Translations under genes and position numbers: made by a program | The notes under the pieces: model-generated | What the model was told of the DNA's origin: nothing | The model's database searches: none | What the model saw: only the letters and a program-made list of their open reading frames with translations | Shown: in pieces, positions 17,477 to 27,282 of the stretch | How the letters are laid out: each line of letters starts with the position of its first letter | Numbering within the stretch: the stretch's first letter is position 1 | Source: Anaerococcus sp. Marseille-Q5996 | GTDB lineage: Bacteria > Bacillota > Clostridia > Tissierellales > Peptoniphilaceae | Direction of reading: 5' to 3' | Assembly (NCBI RefSeq): GCF_946893725.1 | Contig: NZ_CAMPPE010000004.1 | Span: 62,001 to 126,000 of the forward strand | Length of the DNA stretch: 64,000 bases

Positions 17477-18652
17477 CTAGGCAAAAATCTCCCCAAGTTT
17501 TGTTTCTTTAAGATCTTTTCCGTTAAAAACGATATCTTTCACATCGTTTTGATATTTAATATCACCCCAAAGGATACCACCTACATATTTGTCATCTTTT
17601 TTAAATAACTTGTAGATATTTCCGTCATTTTCTTTTCTTTCCTCTTCAATACCTTCACCAGAGCTTAGGCCAGCTGAGAATATTTTTATATTACCTATTG
17701 TAAGAGTTGAAAATGGTTTTGGTTTTTCATACATTTGGCTATCTCCTGCCATATTGTTGCCGGCAATTTTTCCCATTTCTTGGCTGCTTGTCCAAAGACC
17801 TATTGTAAAATCACCAATTTGTGCACAATCTCCAGCTGCATAGACATTGTCATATTTTGTTTTTAGACCATCATCTACTAAAACACCACGGTCTACATCA
17901 AGGCCAGAATTTTTGGCAAGGTCTATATTTGAACGGATACCAGCTTGAACCATAATGGCATCTGCTGGAATTTCTGTACCATCTGATAGTCTTATTCCTT
18001 TTGCTATGCCATCTTCTTCAATGATTTCTTCAGTAAATTTGCCAGTATAGGTCTTAATACCCATATCATTTAAAGATTTCTCAAGTTTTTCTGATAAGTC
18101 CTTGTCTAGCTGGCGAGATAGTAAGTAGTCAAAGCTTTCGATTACAGTTACTTCTTTTTCTAGAAGTAGGGCAGAATGAGCAGCTTCAAGGCCTAGGATA
18201 CCACCACCGATAACTACAACCTTGCTTTTATCTGCCACATATTCTTTAAAATTCATCAAATCATCAATGGTTCTTATTGCGAAAACACCCTTGCTTTCAA
18301 TATTTTTTATTGGAGGAATAAATGGCCTTGCACCTGTCGCTATAAGGACTTTGCCATATTCAATTTCTTCTCCATCACAAAGTATGGCAACGTTTTTCTC
18401 AAGGTCAATTTTTTCTATAGGGCAATCTAATCTCTCATCTATTTTTCTTTCGTCATACCAAGGCTGTTTTTTAACTGAAAGATCATCAATTTCAAAATCT
18501 TGGCTGATTAGATGAGATAGCCTAGTCCTCCAATAAGTACTTTTTTTCTCGTTTGATACTATCAAAATTGTAGCATCTGCATCTTTTTTTCTAATTTCTT
18601 CTGTAGCTGAAAGGCCGGCTATGCCGTTACCTATAACTAAATAATCATACAT
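17477..18652 (-). CDS. FAD-dependent NAD(P)H oxidoreductase (rubredoxin-reductase-like)
   Basis: A 391-residue protein with a FAD-binding GNGIAGLSATEEIRK at the N-terminus, the ATGARPFIPP turn, a second NAD-binding motif VIGGGILGLEAA in the middle, and the FAD ribityl motif VYAAGDCA. This is the NirB/rubredoxin-NAD reductase/NADH oxidase fold. No redox cysteine pair is visible, and rubredoxin reductase is a reasonable guess because a rubredoxin gene occurs at 50782-50940. The start at 18652 follows AAGGAAG; a longer frame to 18682 lacks a ribosome site. Confidence 0.82.
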   Translation of the reverse strand: MYDYLVIGNGIAGLSATEEIRKKDADATILIVSNEKKSTYWRTRLSHLISQDFEIDDLSVKKQPWYDERKIDERLDCPIEKIDLEKNVAILCDGEEIEYGKVLIATGARPFIPPIKNIESKGVFAIRTIDDLMNFKEYVADKSKVVVIGGGILGLEAAHSALLLEKEVTVIESFDYLLSRQLDKDLSEKLEKSLNDMGIKTYTGKFTEEIIEEDGIAKGIRLSDGTEIPADAIMVQAGIRSNIDLAKNSGLDVDRGVLVDDGLKTKYDNVYAAGDCAQIGDFTIGLWTSSQEMGKIAGNNMAGDSQMYEKPKPFSTLTIGNIKIFSAGLSSGEGIEEERKENDGNIYKLFKKDDKYVGGILWGDIKYQNDVKDIVFNGKDLKETKLGEIFA

Positions 18653-18734
18653 AAATATTCTTCCTTTACATATTATAATCAATATATTTATTACATACCC
18701 GATTTTGATAAAAATATATATGCAAATTTAAAGG

Positions 18735-18740
18735 TATAAT
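18735..18740 (+). promoter_or_regulatory. -10 box six bases before the acetyltransferase start
   Basis: TATAAT lies only six bases before the ATG at 18747, and no -35 box is clear. If used, transcription would start at or beside the A of the ATG. Confidence 0.4.
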
Positions 18741-18746
18741 ATTCCT

Positions 18747-19247
18747 ATGAGAAAAGCAAACTTAAGTGATTTAAAAAATGTAAATAAGATAGTAGATGAT
18801 GCAAAAATTGCCCTAAAAAACGATGGTATAGACCAATGGCAAAATGGTAGCCCCGACATAATGCTTTTGGGCAGGCAAATATCAAGTGAAAATGCCTTTG
18901 TTTATGATAATGATGATAAAATTTTGGCCTATGCCTATTTGTCAGAAGACTATGAGCCAACATATGCAGCAGTTATGAATATTGTAAAGGGAGTAAATGC
19001 AAATACAATTCATACTTTTTGTGTAGATTCAAATGAAATAGGCAAGGGTATAGCTAGCAAATTTTTTGATCAAATAATTGCTTATGCAAAAGAAAATAAT
19101 AAAGATTCACTCCGCATAGATACCCATGAGGACAATTTTAAGATGCGTGGCCTTATTTTAAAGATGGGTTTTGAAGAACTTGGGAAAATTTATATCAAAG
19201 ATGCTGGCGTGACTAAACTACGCATAGCCTATGAACTGATACTATGA
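18747..19247 (+). CDS. GNAT-family N-acetyltransferase
   Basis: A 166-residue GNAT fold with the acetyl-CoA loop region VDSNEIGKGIASKFFDQII and the terminal beta bulge MRGLILKMGFEELGKI. Family members transfer an acetyl group from acetyl-CoA to an amine; the substrate is unknown. The ribosome binding site is poor: AAAGG is about 12 bases from the ATG, and a -10-like TATAAT lies between. It overlaps the helicase gene by 4 bases. Confidence 0.85.
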   Translation: MRKANLSDLKNVNKIVDDAKIALKNDGIDQWQNGSPDIMLLGRQISSENAFVYDNDDKILAYAYLSEDYEPTYAAVMNIVKGVNANTIHTFCVDSNEIGKGIASKFFDQIIAYAKENNKDSLRIDTHEDNFKMRGLILKMGFEELGKIYIKDAGVTKLRIAYELIL

Positions 19248-21820
19248 TAAATGAAGGACAAAGATTAATTATAGAAGATGGCCAAACACCAGCTGCTGTT
19301 ATTGCAGGGCCTGGCACTGGCAAAACCTTTACCATTGTAAAAAAAGTTGTCGATTTAGTAAAAAATCATGGAATTCCTGCCAATAAAATTTTGCTTACAA
19401 CCTTTACCAAAAAGGCTGCAGCTGAGCTAAATTCAAGAATAATTACAGAATTTAAAAAAGAAGGAATCAATTCTGATTTAAACGACCTTAAAATAGGTAA
19501 TTTTCATAGCTTGGCATCTAGTTTTTTATCAGATTACAAAAAACTAGATGATAGTTTTTTTGACAATAAGGTCATAGAGCCTCAAATGGAAGGATATTTA
19601 ATTCAGCGTTATCTTGATAGATTTTATAAAATCGATGGTTTTAAGGAAAATATCAATGGCTATGAAGTTTACACAATACAGGATATTTTTGCTAAAATTA
19701 CCAATAATCTCATCGACCCTCAAGTATTAAAAAATTCAAAAAATCCTAGAGATAGGATAAGTTTTGAGATTTTTAATACTCATCTAAATATTTTAAAGGA
19801 AAATCATCTTTTAAACTTCCAGATGATCTTAAAAAATTTTTATGACCTATTGGCTGATTCTATTATCGGCCCACAAATACGTGAGGGTATTGACTTTGTA
19901 ATCATAGATGAGTACCAAGATACAAACTTTATTCAGCAGGAAATCGCCTTTGGCCTTTTAAAAAACAAAAATATTATGGTTTTTGGAGACGATGACCAGT
20001 CCCTTTACAGCTTTAGAGGAGCAGATCCTAAAAATTTATTAGAATTTAATGAGGTTTGCAAGGAAAAATTAAATGCTCCAGCAAATTTTTATAAGCTAGA
20101 TATAAATTATAGGTCAAACCAAGCCATAATTGATGTTGCCCAAGACTTTATAAAGGCAAATGAAAAATCAGACTTGTTTGCTAAAAACCTAAAATCTATC
20201 GATAGCAAGGTCAATCAAAATACGGTTGTTAAGGCTCGTGCTGAGAACATGGAAAATTTGGTAAAAATAATTAATATCTTAAAAAAAGATTTAAATCTGA
20301 ACCAAATAGCTTTTTTATTTCCAACCCTAAACAATACCTATGCCAAAAATTTACAAAAGTATTTAGAAAATAATTCTTTACCAGTTTTAAATAAGGCAAG
20401 CACAAACTTTTTTGAATCCTACGAGATTAAAATTTTAATGTATATTTTTGCCAAAACTTTCACAACATATCCATCAAATATTGGCTACCAGGAAAATCTT
20501 TCAAAAGAAGAACTGGACAAACTTTATTTTAGAAGATATATAGCGTCTTTATTTGATGACCAGTCCTTTAAATCCAATCAAATGGATGGATTTATAAGAG
20601 GATTTCAAAATACAAAAAACATTTCCTTAAGCGAAGTTTTATATAAGTCTTTTAATCTACCAATTTTAAAGGAAATTTTAGGCCAAAAACTTGATAAGCT
20701 GGAAAGTCAAAAGGCCCAAAATAATATTGCAATCTTTAGCCAAAAACTTAGCGAATATGAGGAGATTTTTGATAGAGAAAATCCAAATTATTATATAGAA
20801 TTTATCTACGGCTATCTTTTCTACCATTACAAAACCAAGGCTATAAAAGAGTTTGAAAATCTACCAGAAGAATATGATGCCATAAATTTTATGACCATCC
20901 ACAATGCCAAGGGATTAGAATTTGATGTGGTTTTTGTATCTGGACTTAATGACTATCCAAGAGAAGAAAGAAAAACTTTTTTGTCAGCCTATGAAAAAAC
21001 AAATACTAATTCTGATGGAGGAGTCCGTGATTTTTATAGAAAATATTACACAGCCTTTACCCGTGCCAAAAAACTTTTGGTTGTTTTGGACAATTCTAGG
21101 GACAATATTATCCAAAATTTTGCAAATACCCTGCCAGATAGTTCGATTTTAAGGACTATTGATTTTAAAAAAGCAGAGGCAAAAAAAGAAAAAGCTATCT
21201 TAGCCTACACAACAGATATCGCAATTTACAATTCTTGCCCATTAAAATACAAGTTTTTAAGAAAGTTAAATTTTAAATTGCCTTTAACAAATTCCTTGGA
21301 ATTTGGGACCAATGTCCATAATCTAAGCGAATATTTGGCCAAAAATCCTAATACTAATTTAAATAATAACTTTTTTGATAAGTTATATGCCAAAGACCCA
21401 GCCTACAAAATCCCATTAGAAAATTTTGAAAATAGAAAATTTGACGTAAAATCTACTGAGATAAACTTTAAGGCAGACAGAGATTTTTATATACTCCAGG
21501 GTAATATAGATATATTACTAGCTGATAATTCGATTTTGGATATCAAAACAGGATTTTACGATAAAAAAGTCCTGGAAAAATATCAAAACCAGCTGATAAC
21601 ATACAAATATATAATGGAGTATAATAAGCAAAAAGTAAATCAAATGTATCTTTATTTTGTAAACAATGATGAATTGTTGCCAGTAAATGAAAGGGATTTT
21701 GATATTGATTTGATAGATGATATTGCAAAAAATATCGTAAATGACCACATCTACCAAAAAACAGATGATATAAATGAATGTAAGTACTGTCCTATGAAAT
21801 ACTATTGTGACAGATATTGA
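19244..21820 (+). CDS. UvrD-type helicase fused to Fe-S PD-(D/E)XK nuclease
   Basis: An 858-residue DNA-processing enzyme. The N-terminal superfamily 1 helicase has Walker A AGPGTGKTFT (residues 20-29), motif Ia TTFTKKAAAEL, Walker B FVIIDEYQDTN near residue 220, QSLYSFRGA, and motif VI with YTAFTRAKK. From about residue 650 comes an exonuclease domain: GNIDIL, then DIKTG as the D-x-K site. C665, C846, C849 and C855 are spaced like the Fe-S cluster cysteines of AddB/Cas4/Dna2 nucleases. It is much shorter than AddA (about 1200 residues). It likely acts in recombination or repair. Confidence 0.88.
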   Translation: MINEGQRLIIEDGQTPAAVIAGPGTGKTFTIVKKVVDLVKNHGIPANKILLTTFTKKAAAELNSRIITEFKKEGINSDLNDLKIGNFHSLASSFLSDYKKLDDSFFDNKVIEPQMEGYLIQRYLDRFYKIDGFKENINGYEVYTIQDIFAKITNNLIDPQVLKNSKNPRDRISFEIFNTHLNILKENHLLNFQMILKNFYDLLADSIIGPQIREGIDFVIIDEYQDTNFIQQEIAFGLLKNKNIMVFGDDDQSLYSFRGADPKNLLEFNEVCKEKLNAPANFYKLDINYRSNQAIIDVAQDFIKANEKSDLFAKNLKSIDSKVNQNTVVKARAENMENLVKIINILKKDLNLNQIAFLFPTLNNTYAKNLQKYLENNSLPVLNKASTNFFESYEIKILMYIFAKTFTTYPSNIGYQENLSKEELDKLYFRRYIASLFDDQSFKSNQMDGFIRGFQNTKNISLSEVLYKSFNLPILKEILGQKLDKLESQKAQNNIAIFSQKLSEYEEIFDRENPNYYIEFIYGYLFYHYKTKAIKEFENLPEEYDAINFMTIHNAKGLEFDVVFVSGLNDYPREERKTFLSAYEKTNTNSDGGVRDFYRKYYTAFTRAKKLLVVLDNSRDNIIQNFANTLPDSSILRTIDFKKAEAKKEKAILAYTTDIAIYNSCPLKYKFLRKLNFKLPLTNSLEFGTNVHNLSEYLAKNPNTNLNNNFFDKLYAKDPAYKIPLENFENRKFDVKSTEINFKADRDFYILQGNIDILLADNSILDIKTGFYDKKVLEKYQNQLITYKYIMEYNKQKVNQMYLYFVNNDELLPVNERDFDIDLIDDIAKNIVNDHIYQKTDDINECKYCPMKYYCDRY

Positions 21821-21844
21821 TTAAACTCTACTATGTAATACAAT
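21817..21844 (+). promoter_or_regulatory. Candidate promoter of padR-rsuA pair
   Basis: TTGATT (21817-21822), 16-base spacer, TACAAT (21839-21844), overlapping the stop of the helicase gene. Confidence 0.4.
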
Positions 21845-21860
21845 ATAGCTAGGTGATATT

Positions 21861-22187
21861 ATGATAGAATCTCAAATGTTAAAGGGCGTAATAGAAGGAG
21901 TAATCCTCCATATAATAAAAAATAACGAAACCTATGGCTACGAAATAGTAGAAGAACTCAAACGTAGCGGGTTTTACACTATGACAGAGGGGACAGTCTA
22001 CCCAATTTTAAGCAGACTTACAAAAAAGGGTTATATACTAGGTGGCTACAAAAAATCAGAAATCGGTCCTAAAAGAAAATATTATTATATTACAGCTAAG
22101 GGTAGAGAATATTTGACAAATTTTTATGTAAACTACGAGGAGCTAAACCAAGCTGTTTACAAGGTGATAGAAAAGGGGAACAAATGA
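21861..22187 (+). CDS. PadR-family transcriptional regulator
   Basis: A 108-residue winged helix with the PadR signature: LKGVIEGVILHIIKNNETYGYEI, then TEGTVYPILSRLTKKGYI and the wing GPKRKYYYITAKGREYL. The short C-terminal helix puts it in the small PadR class. PadR proteins are usually repressors of an adjacent transporter or detoxification gene, but here the next gene is an rRNA-modification enzyme overlapping by 4 bases. The target is therefore not evident. Confidence 0.9.
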   Translation: MIESQMLKGVIEGVILHIIKNNETYGYEIVEELKRSGFYTMTEGTVYPILSRLTKKGYILGGYKKSEIGPKRKYYYITAKGREYLTNFYVNYEELNQAVYKVIEKGNK

Positions 22188-22882
22188 GAGTAGATAAGAT
22201 GATAGGCAATGCAAAACTAGACACTCGTCGCAATATCAAAAGAAATGCAAAAAAAGGTGCCCTAATTATCAATGGCGAAATTGTAAAAGATTCATCTACT
22301 CAAGTTGATCCAAATGTAGATGAAGTTTTCTATATGGGAGAGTTTGTAGAATATTTTGACAATATTTATATAATTATGAATAAACCAGCAGGAGTTTTAT
22401 CAGCAACAGTTGATGAAGATGAAACCGTAATTGACTTGCTGGATGATTTTTATCAAATGCTTGACCTATCAATTGCAGGCAGGCTTGATAAGGATACAAC
22501 TGGACTTTTGCTATTATCAACTGATGGCAAATTTATCCACAAGATTACCAGCCCAAATTCAAATATAGAAAAAACTTATGAAGTAGAAACTAGAGACACA
22601 ATTGATGAGTCTTTGATAGAAGAATTTAAAAATGGTGTTGAAATCAAAGAAGAAGGTTACATAGCAAGGCCTGCAAAACTTGAAATAATAGATGAGAAAA
22701 AAGCCATTGTAAAAGTAACCGAGGGCAAATTTCACTTAGTTAAAAGATTATTTTCAAATCTAGGCAATGAAGTTGTAGGACTTAAACGCATTGCTATTGG
22801 AGATTTAAAACTAGATCCATTTTTAAATGAGGGAGCATATAGGGAGCTAAATGAGGATGAGTTAGAGCTTTTCCTTGACTAA
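22184..22882 (+). CDS. RsuA-family rRNA pseudouridine synthase
   Basis: A 232-residue enzyme. An N-terminal S4-like RNA-binding segment (RVDKMIGNAKLDTRRNIKRNAKKG) precedes the synthase domain, with the catalytic aspartate in AGRLDKDTTGLLLLS and a C-terminal HLVKRLFSNLGNEVVGLKR motif. This family isomerises a specific uridine in 16S or 23S rRNA; the exact position cannot be read from sequence. The ATG overlaps the padR stop. Confidence 0.92.
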   Translation: MRVDKMIGNAKLDTRRNIKRNAKKGALIINGEIVKDSSTQVDPNVDEVFYMGEFVEYFDNIYIIMNKPAGVLSATVDEDETVIDLLDDFYQMLDLSIAGRLDKDTTGLLLLSTDGKFIHKITSPNSNIEKTYEVETRDTIDESLIEEFKNGVEIKEEGYIARPAKLEIIDEKKAIVKVTEGKFHLVKRLFSNLGNEVVGLKRIAIGDLKLDPFLNEGAYRELNEDELELFLD

Positions 22883-22904
22883 AGATACATAAAAGGAGGG
22901 TTAT

Positions 22905-23501
22905 ATGTATCAAAAATATATAAAAAACATATTAGATTTTTTATTTGCCTTAATACTACTAATCCTTCTTAGTCCTGTATTTTTAATTATAGCAACAATT
23001 TCAAAGATAGAAGAACCAGACGGAACAGTTTATTTTAAGCAAGAAAGGGCGGGAGTTTTTAATGAGCCTTTCTTATGCTACAAATTTAGGTCTATGAAAA
23101 TGTCAGCACCAAAAAATGCTTCCACATGGGAATTAGAACATCCAGAAGATTATATAACTCCGCTTGGCAAATTTTTAAGAAAAACATCCTTAGATGAACT
23201 TCCACAATTAATAAATATCCTAAGGGGCGAGATGAGCTTTATAGGACCAAGGCCAGTTATTTTAAAAGAAAAAGAACTTTTAGATTTAAGAGCAGTAAAT
23301 GGAGCATATATTGCAAAACCAGGTATAACAGGACTTTCACAAATATCTGGTAGGGATAATCTATCTCCAAAATTAAAAGCAGAGACAGATGGTATATATG
23401 CATCTGATATTACATTTATCAAGGATTTAAAAATATTTTTAAAGACCATTCCAAAAGTTTTATCAAGCGACGGGGTAACCGAAGGCAAACAAAACTTCTA
23501 G
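22905..23501 (+). CDS. Undecaprenyl-phosphate sugar phosphotransferase
   Basis: A 198-residue monotopic membrane enzyme. One N-terminal hydrophobic segment (FLFALILLILLSPVFLII) is followed by the family catalytic blocks: FKQERAG, CYKFRSMK, KTSLDELPQLINIL and GEMSFIGPRP, then PGITGLSQISGRD. These enzymes move a sugar 1-phosphate from a nucleotide sugar to the lipid carrier to start surface polysaccharide or glycoprotein glycan assembly. It stands alone: no glycosyltransferases or flippase are adjacent. GGAGG precedes the ATG. Confidence 0.9.
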   Translation: MYQKYIKNILDFLFALILLILLSPVFLIIATISKIEEPDGTVYFKQERAGVFNEPFLCYKFRSMKMSAPKNASTWELEHPEDYITPLGKFLRKTSLDELPQLINILRGEMSFIGPRPVILKEKELLDLRAVNGAYIAKPGITGLSQISGRDNLSPKLKAETDGIYASDITFIKDLKIFLKTIPKVLSSDGVTEGKQNF

Positions 23502-23523
23502 GCTAAAGTTTTAAGGAAAATAT

Positions 23524-23552
23524 TTGCAATCAATAAAGGATTATGATAAAGT
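23524..23552 (+). promoter_or_regulatory. Candidate promoter of glpP-glpK
   Basis: TTGCAA (23524-23529), 17-base spacer, TAAAGT (23547-23552). A TATAAT at 23558-23563 without a good -35 is an alternative. Either starts transcription just before the leader terminator. Confidence 0.45.
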
Positions 23553-23580
23553 AATATTATAATAATATGAGTGATGAGAG

Positions 23581-23613
23581 CGAGCCGATGGATGTTTTAT
23601 GGGCTCGTTTTGT
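23581..23613 (+). terminator. Leader terminator in front of glpP
   Basis: CGAGCC (23581-23586) pairs with GGCTCG (23602-23607) and is followed by TTTTGT. It sits after the promoter and 14 bases before the glpP AGGAGG. It is a candidate site of GlpP-controlled readthrough; the bases just before the stem (GAGAGCGAG) also occur before the glpF leader terminator. Confidence 0.7.
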
Positions 23614-23631
23614 CTATTATTAGGAGGATTT

Positions 23632-24201
23632 ATGACAAGCCAAAGCATTTTAGAAGAGCTTTATGCAAATCCTGTCATCATGGCTATAAAAAATAATAAG
23701 GACTTTAAAAAATCTTTGGAAAGCGATAACAAAATTGTATTTGTTTTGTATGGAAACCTTGAAACGCTACCAACTGTTGTTAAAAAACTTAAGGCTAGTG
23801 GCAAGATTGTAATAGTTCATGAAGATCTTATCGAGGGTCTTTCAAGCTCTACTTATGCAGGAAGTTTTATAAAAAGATATACAGAAGCAGATGGTATCAT
23901 TTCCACCAAGCCTGCAAACGTTATATATGCAAGAAAACTTGGTCTTTTTGCTGTATTAAGATTTTTCGTATTTGATAGTATGAGCTATGAAAATATGAAG
24001 CAGACCATAAAAGATATAAATTGTGATGTCATAGAAATCCTACCGGGCATAATGCCAAATACCATAAAAGATATTAAAAAACGAACCAATATTCCAATAG
24101 TTGCAGGAGGGATGATTACCTCAAAAGAAGAGGTAATGGCTGCAATAAATTCAGGAGCACTTGCAATCTCATCATCAAATTATAATGTATGGCAAATGTA
24201 G
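23632..24201 (+). CDS. glpP: Glycerol uptake operon antiterminator GlpP
   Basis: A 189-residue TIM-barrel protein of the GlpP family, which in Bacillus binds leader mRNA and, with glycerol 3-phosphate, allows readthrough of terminators before glp genes. Recognisable blocks are NPVIMAIKN, IVHEDLIEGLSS, DGIISTKPANV, EILPGIMPNTI and PIVAGGMITSKEEV. The ATG at 23632 follows AGGAGG; a longer frame to 23599 runs into the leader terminator. glpK follows 18 bases later in the same transcript. Confidence 0.92.
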   Translation: MTSQSILEELYANPVIMAIKNNKDFKKSLESDNKIVFVLYGNLETLPTVVKKLKASGKIVIVHEDLIEGLSSSTYAGSFIKRYTEADGIISTKPANVIYARKLGLFAVLRFFVFDSMSYENMKQTIKDINCDVIEILPGIMPNTIKDIKKRTNIPIVAGGMITSKEEVMAAINSGALAISSSNYNVWQM

Positions 24202-24210
24202 CAAATCTAG

Positions 24211-25722
<1,512 letters not shown>

Positions 25723-25755
25723 AATAACGATATACAGCAAAATATTTTAGAGAAA

Positions 25756-25821
25756 AGAGTTACTTTGATAGATATAGGCGTACTTTACCCAAAAGTACCA
25801 TAGCAAAGTAGCTCTTTTTTA
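25756..25821 (+). terminator. Two-part terminator between glpK and the oxidoreductase trio
   Basis: The outer stem AGAGTTACTTTG (25756-25767) pairs with CAAAGTAGCTCT (25804-25815) and is followed by six T. An inner hairpin GTACTTT/AAAGTAC (25780-25786, 25792-25798) fills the loop. No promoter is visible between it and the ATG at 25845, so downstream expression must come from readthrough. Confidence 0.8.
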
Positions 25822-25844
25822 TTTAATACATAAAGGAGTAAATA

Positions 25845-27272
25845 ATGAAAGATGTTGTAATAATTGGTGCAGGTGTCACAGGTGCATCTGTAGCCTACAA
25901 TTTATCCAAATACGATGGAGATTTCCTAGTGGTAGAAAAACATTCAGATGTTTGTGAAGAAACCAGCAAGGCAAACTCTGGTATCTGCCACGGTGGCTAT
26001 GATGCCACACCTGGGTCTATGAAAGCAAAAATGAATGTAGAAGGAAATCACATGATGAGTGAGCTTTCCAAAGAGCTTTCATTCCCATACCAACAAATTG
26101 GCACCTTGGTTTTATGCCACAAGGAAGAAGATTTTCCAAAACTTCAAGAACTTTACGATCAAGGAATAGAAAATGGCGTAGGCGGTATGAAAATCATTTA
26201 TAATGAAGAAATCCTAGACCTTGAGCCAAATGTAGAAAAAGATGTATATGCAGCCCTACTTTGTGAAGAAGCAGGCATTGTCGATCCGTTTATGATGAAT
26301 ATTGCCTACGCAGAAGGCTCAAACCTAAATGGAGTAGAATATAAGTTCGATACAGAAATTACAAGTATAGAAAAAATAGATGACCATTATGTTTTAACTA
26401 GCCAAGATGGCGAAAAAATCGAAACTCGTGCAGTTGTAAATGCAGCAGGCCTATACTCAGATGCTATCCACAACCAATTATTAAATGACAACAAATTTGA
26501 TGTGAGAGCCCGTCGTGGAGAATACTTACTTTTAGATAAGGCAACTCGTGGCTTTGTAAACCACGTTTTATTTAATCTGCCAACAGAAAAAGGAAAGGGA
26601 ATCCTAGTTACTCCTACAATCGATGGCAATACCCTAATAGGCCCAACATCTGATTTTGTAGATGACAAAGCAGATACTGTGACAACCCAAGAAAGAATTG
26701 AAGAAGTAATAGAAAAAGTAGAAGACACAGTAGAAAATGTCCCAGTTCGTCAAGTCATCACTTCATTTTCTGGGAACAGAGCCCACGAATCAGCTGGAGA
26801 CTTTATCCTAGAAGAAAGTCAAAAAGGATTTTTTGATTGTGTAGGTATAGAATCCCCAGGACTTACTTCAGCACCAGCTATCGGAAAATATATGGCAAAT
26901 CTAGTAAAAGAATCCCTAGACTTAGCAGACAATAAAGAATTTAAACCAGGCAGAAAGCCTATCCCAAAAACAAGTGAGATGAGTACAGAAGACCACAATG
27001 AGCTTATAAAAGAAAATCCACTTTACGGCAAAATTATTTGTAGATGTGAAAAAGTAACTGAGGGCGAAATTGTAGATGCAATCAATGGACCACTTGGTGC
27101 TAGAACAGTAGATGGAATCAAAAGACGTGTTCGTGCAACAGCGGGCAGATGCCAAGGTGGATTCTGCTTACCATCAATAATAGAAATTATGGCACGTGAA
27201 CTAGGCGTAGATGGGGAAGAAATTACCAAAAAAGGTAATAATTCTTACTACATCGAAAAAAGAGCTAAGTAA
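25845..27272 (+). CDS. GlpA-like FAD glycerol-3-phosphate oxidoreductase with BFD domain
   Basis: A 475-residue flavoprotein. The N-terminal FAD fold (VIIGAGVTGASVAYNLS) is followed by the DAO-family block TSKANSGICHGGYDA and, after residue 390, a BFD-type domain with cysteines in CRCEKVTEGEI and GRCQGGFCLPS, which would bind [2Fe-2S]. This is the architecture of anaerobic GlpA/LhgO-like proteins. With the two genes that follow it forms a three-gene set that replaces classical GlpABC in many Firmicutes, oxidising glycerol 3-phosphate to dihydroxyacetone phosphate. The substrate is inferred from context. Confidence 0.88.
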   Translation: MKDVVIIGAGVTGASVAYNLSKYDGDFLVVEKHSDVCEETSKANSGICHGGYDATPGSMKAKMNVEGNHMMSELSKELSFPYQQIGTLVLCHKEEDFPKLQELYDQGIENGVGGMKIIYNEEILDLEPNVEKDVYAALLCEEAGIVDPFMMNIAYAEGSNLNGVEYKFDTEITSIEKIDDHYVLTSQDGEKIETRAVVNAAGLYSDAIHNQLLNDNKFDVRARRGEYLLLDKATRGFVNHVLFNLPTEKGKGILVTPTIDGNTLIGPTSDFVDDKADTVTTQERIEEVIEKVEDTVENVPVRQVITSFSGNRAHESAGDFILEESQKGFFDCVGIESPGLTSAPAIGKYMANLVKESLDLADNKEFKPGRKPIPKTSEMSTEDHNELIKENPLYGKIICRCEKVTEGEIVDAINGPLGARTVDGIKRRVRATAGRCQGGFCLPSIIEIMARELGVDGEEITKKGNNSYYIEKRAK

Positions 27273-27282
27273 GGAGAGATAA

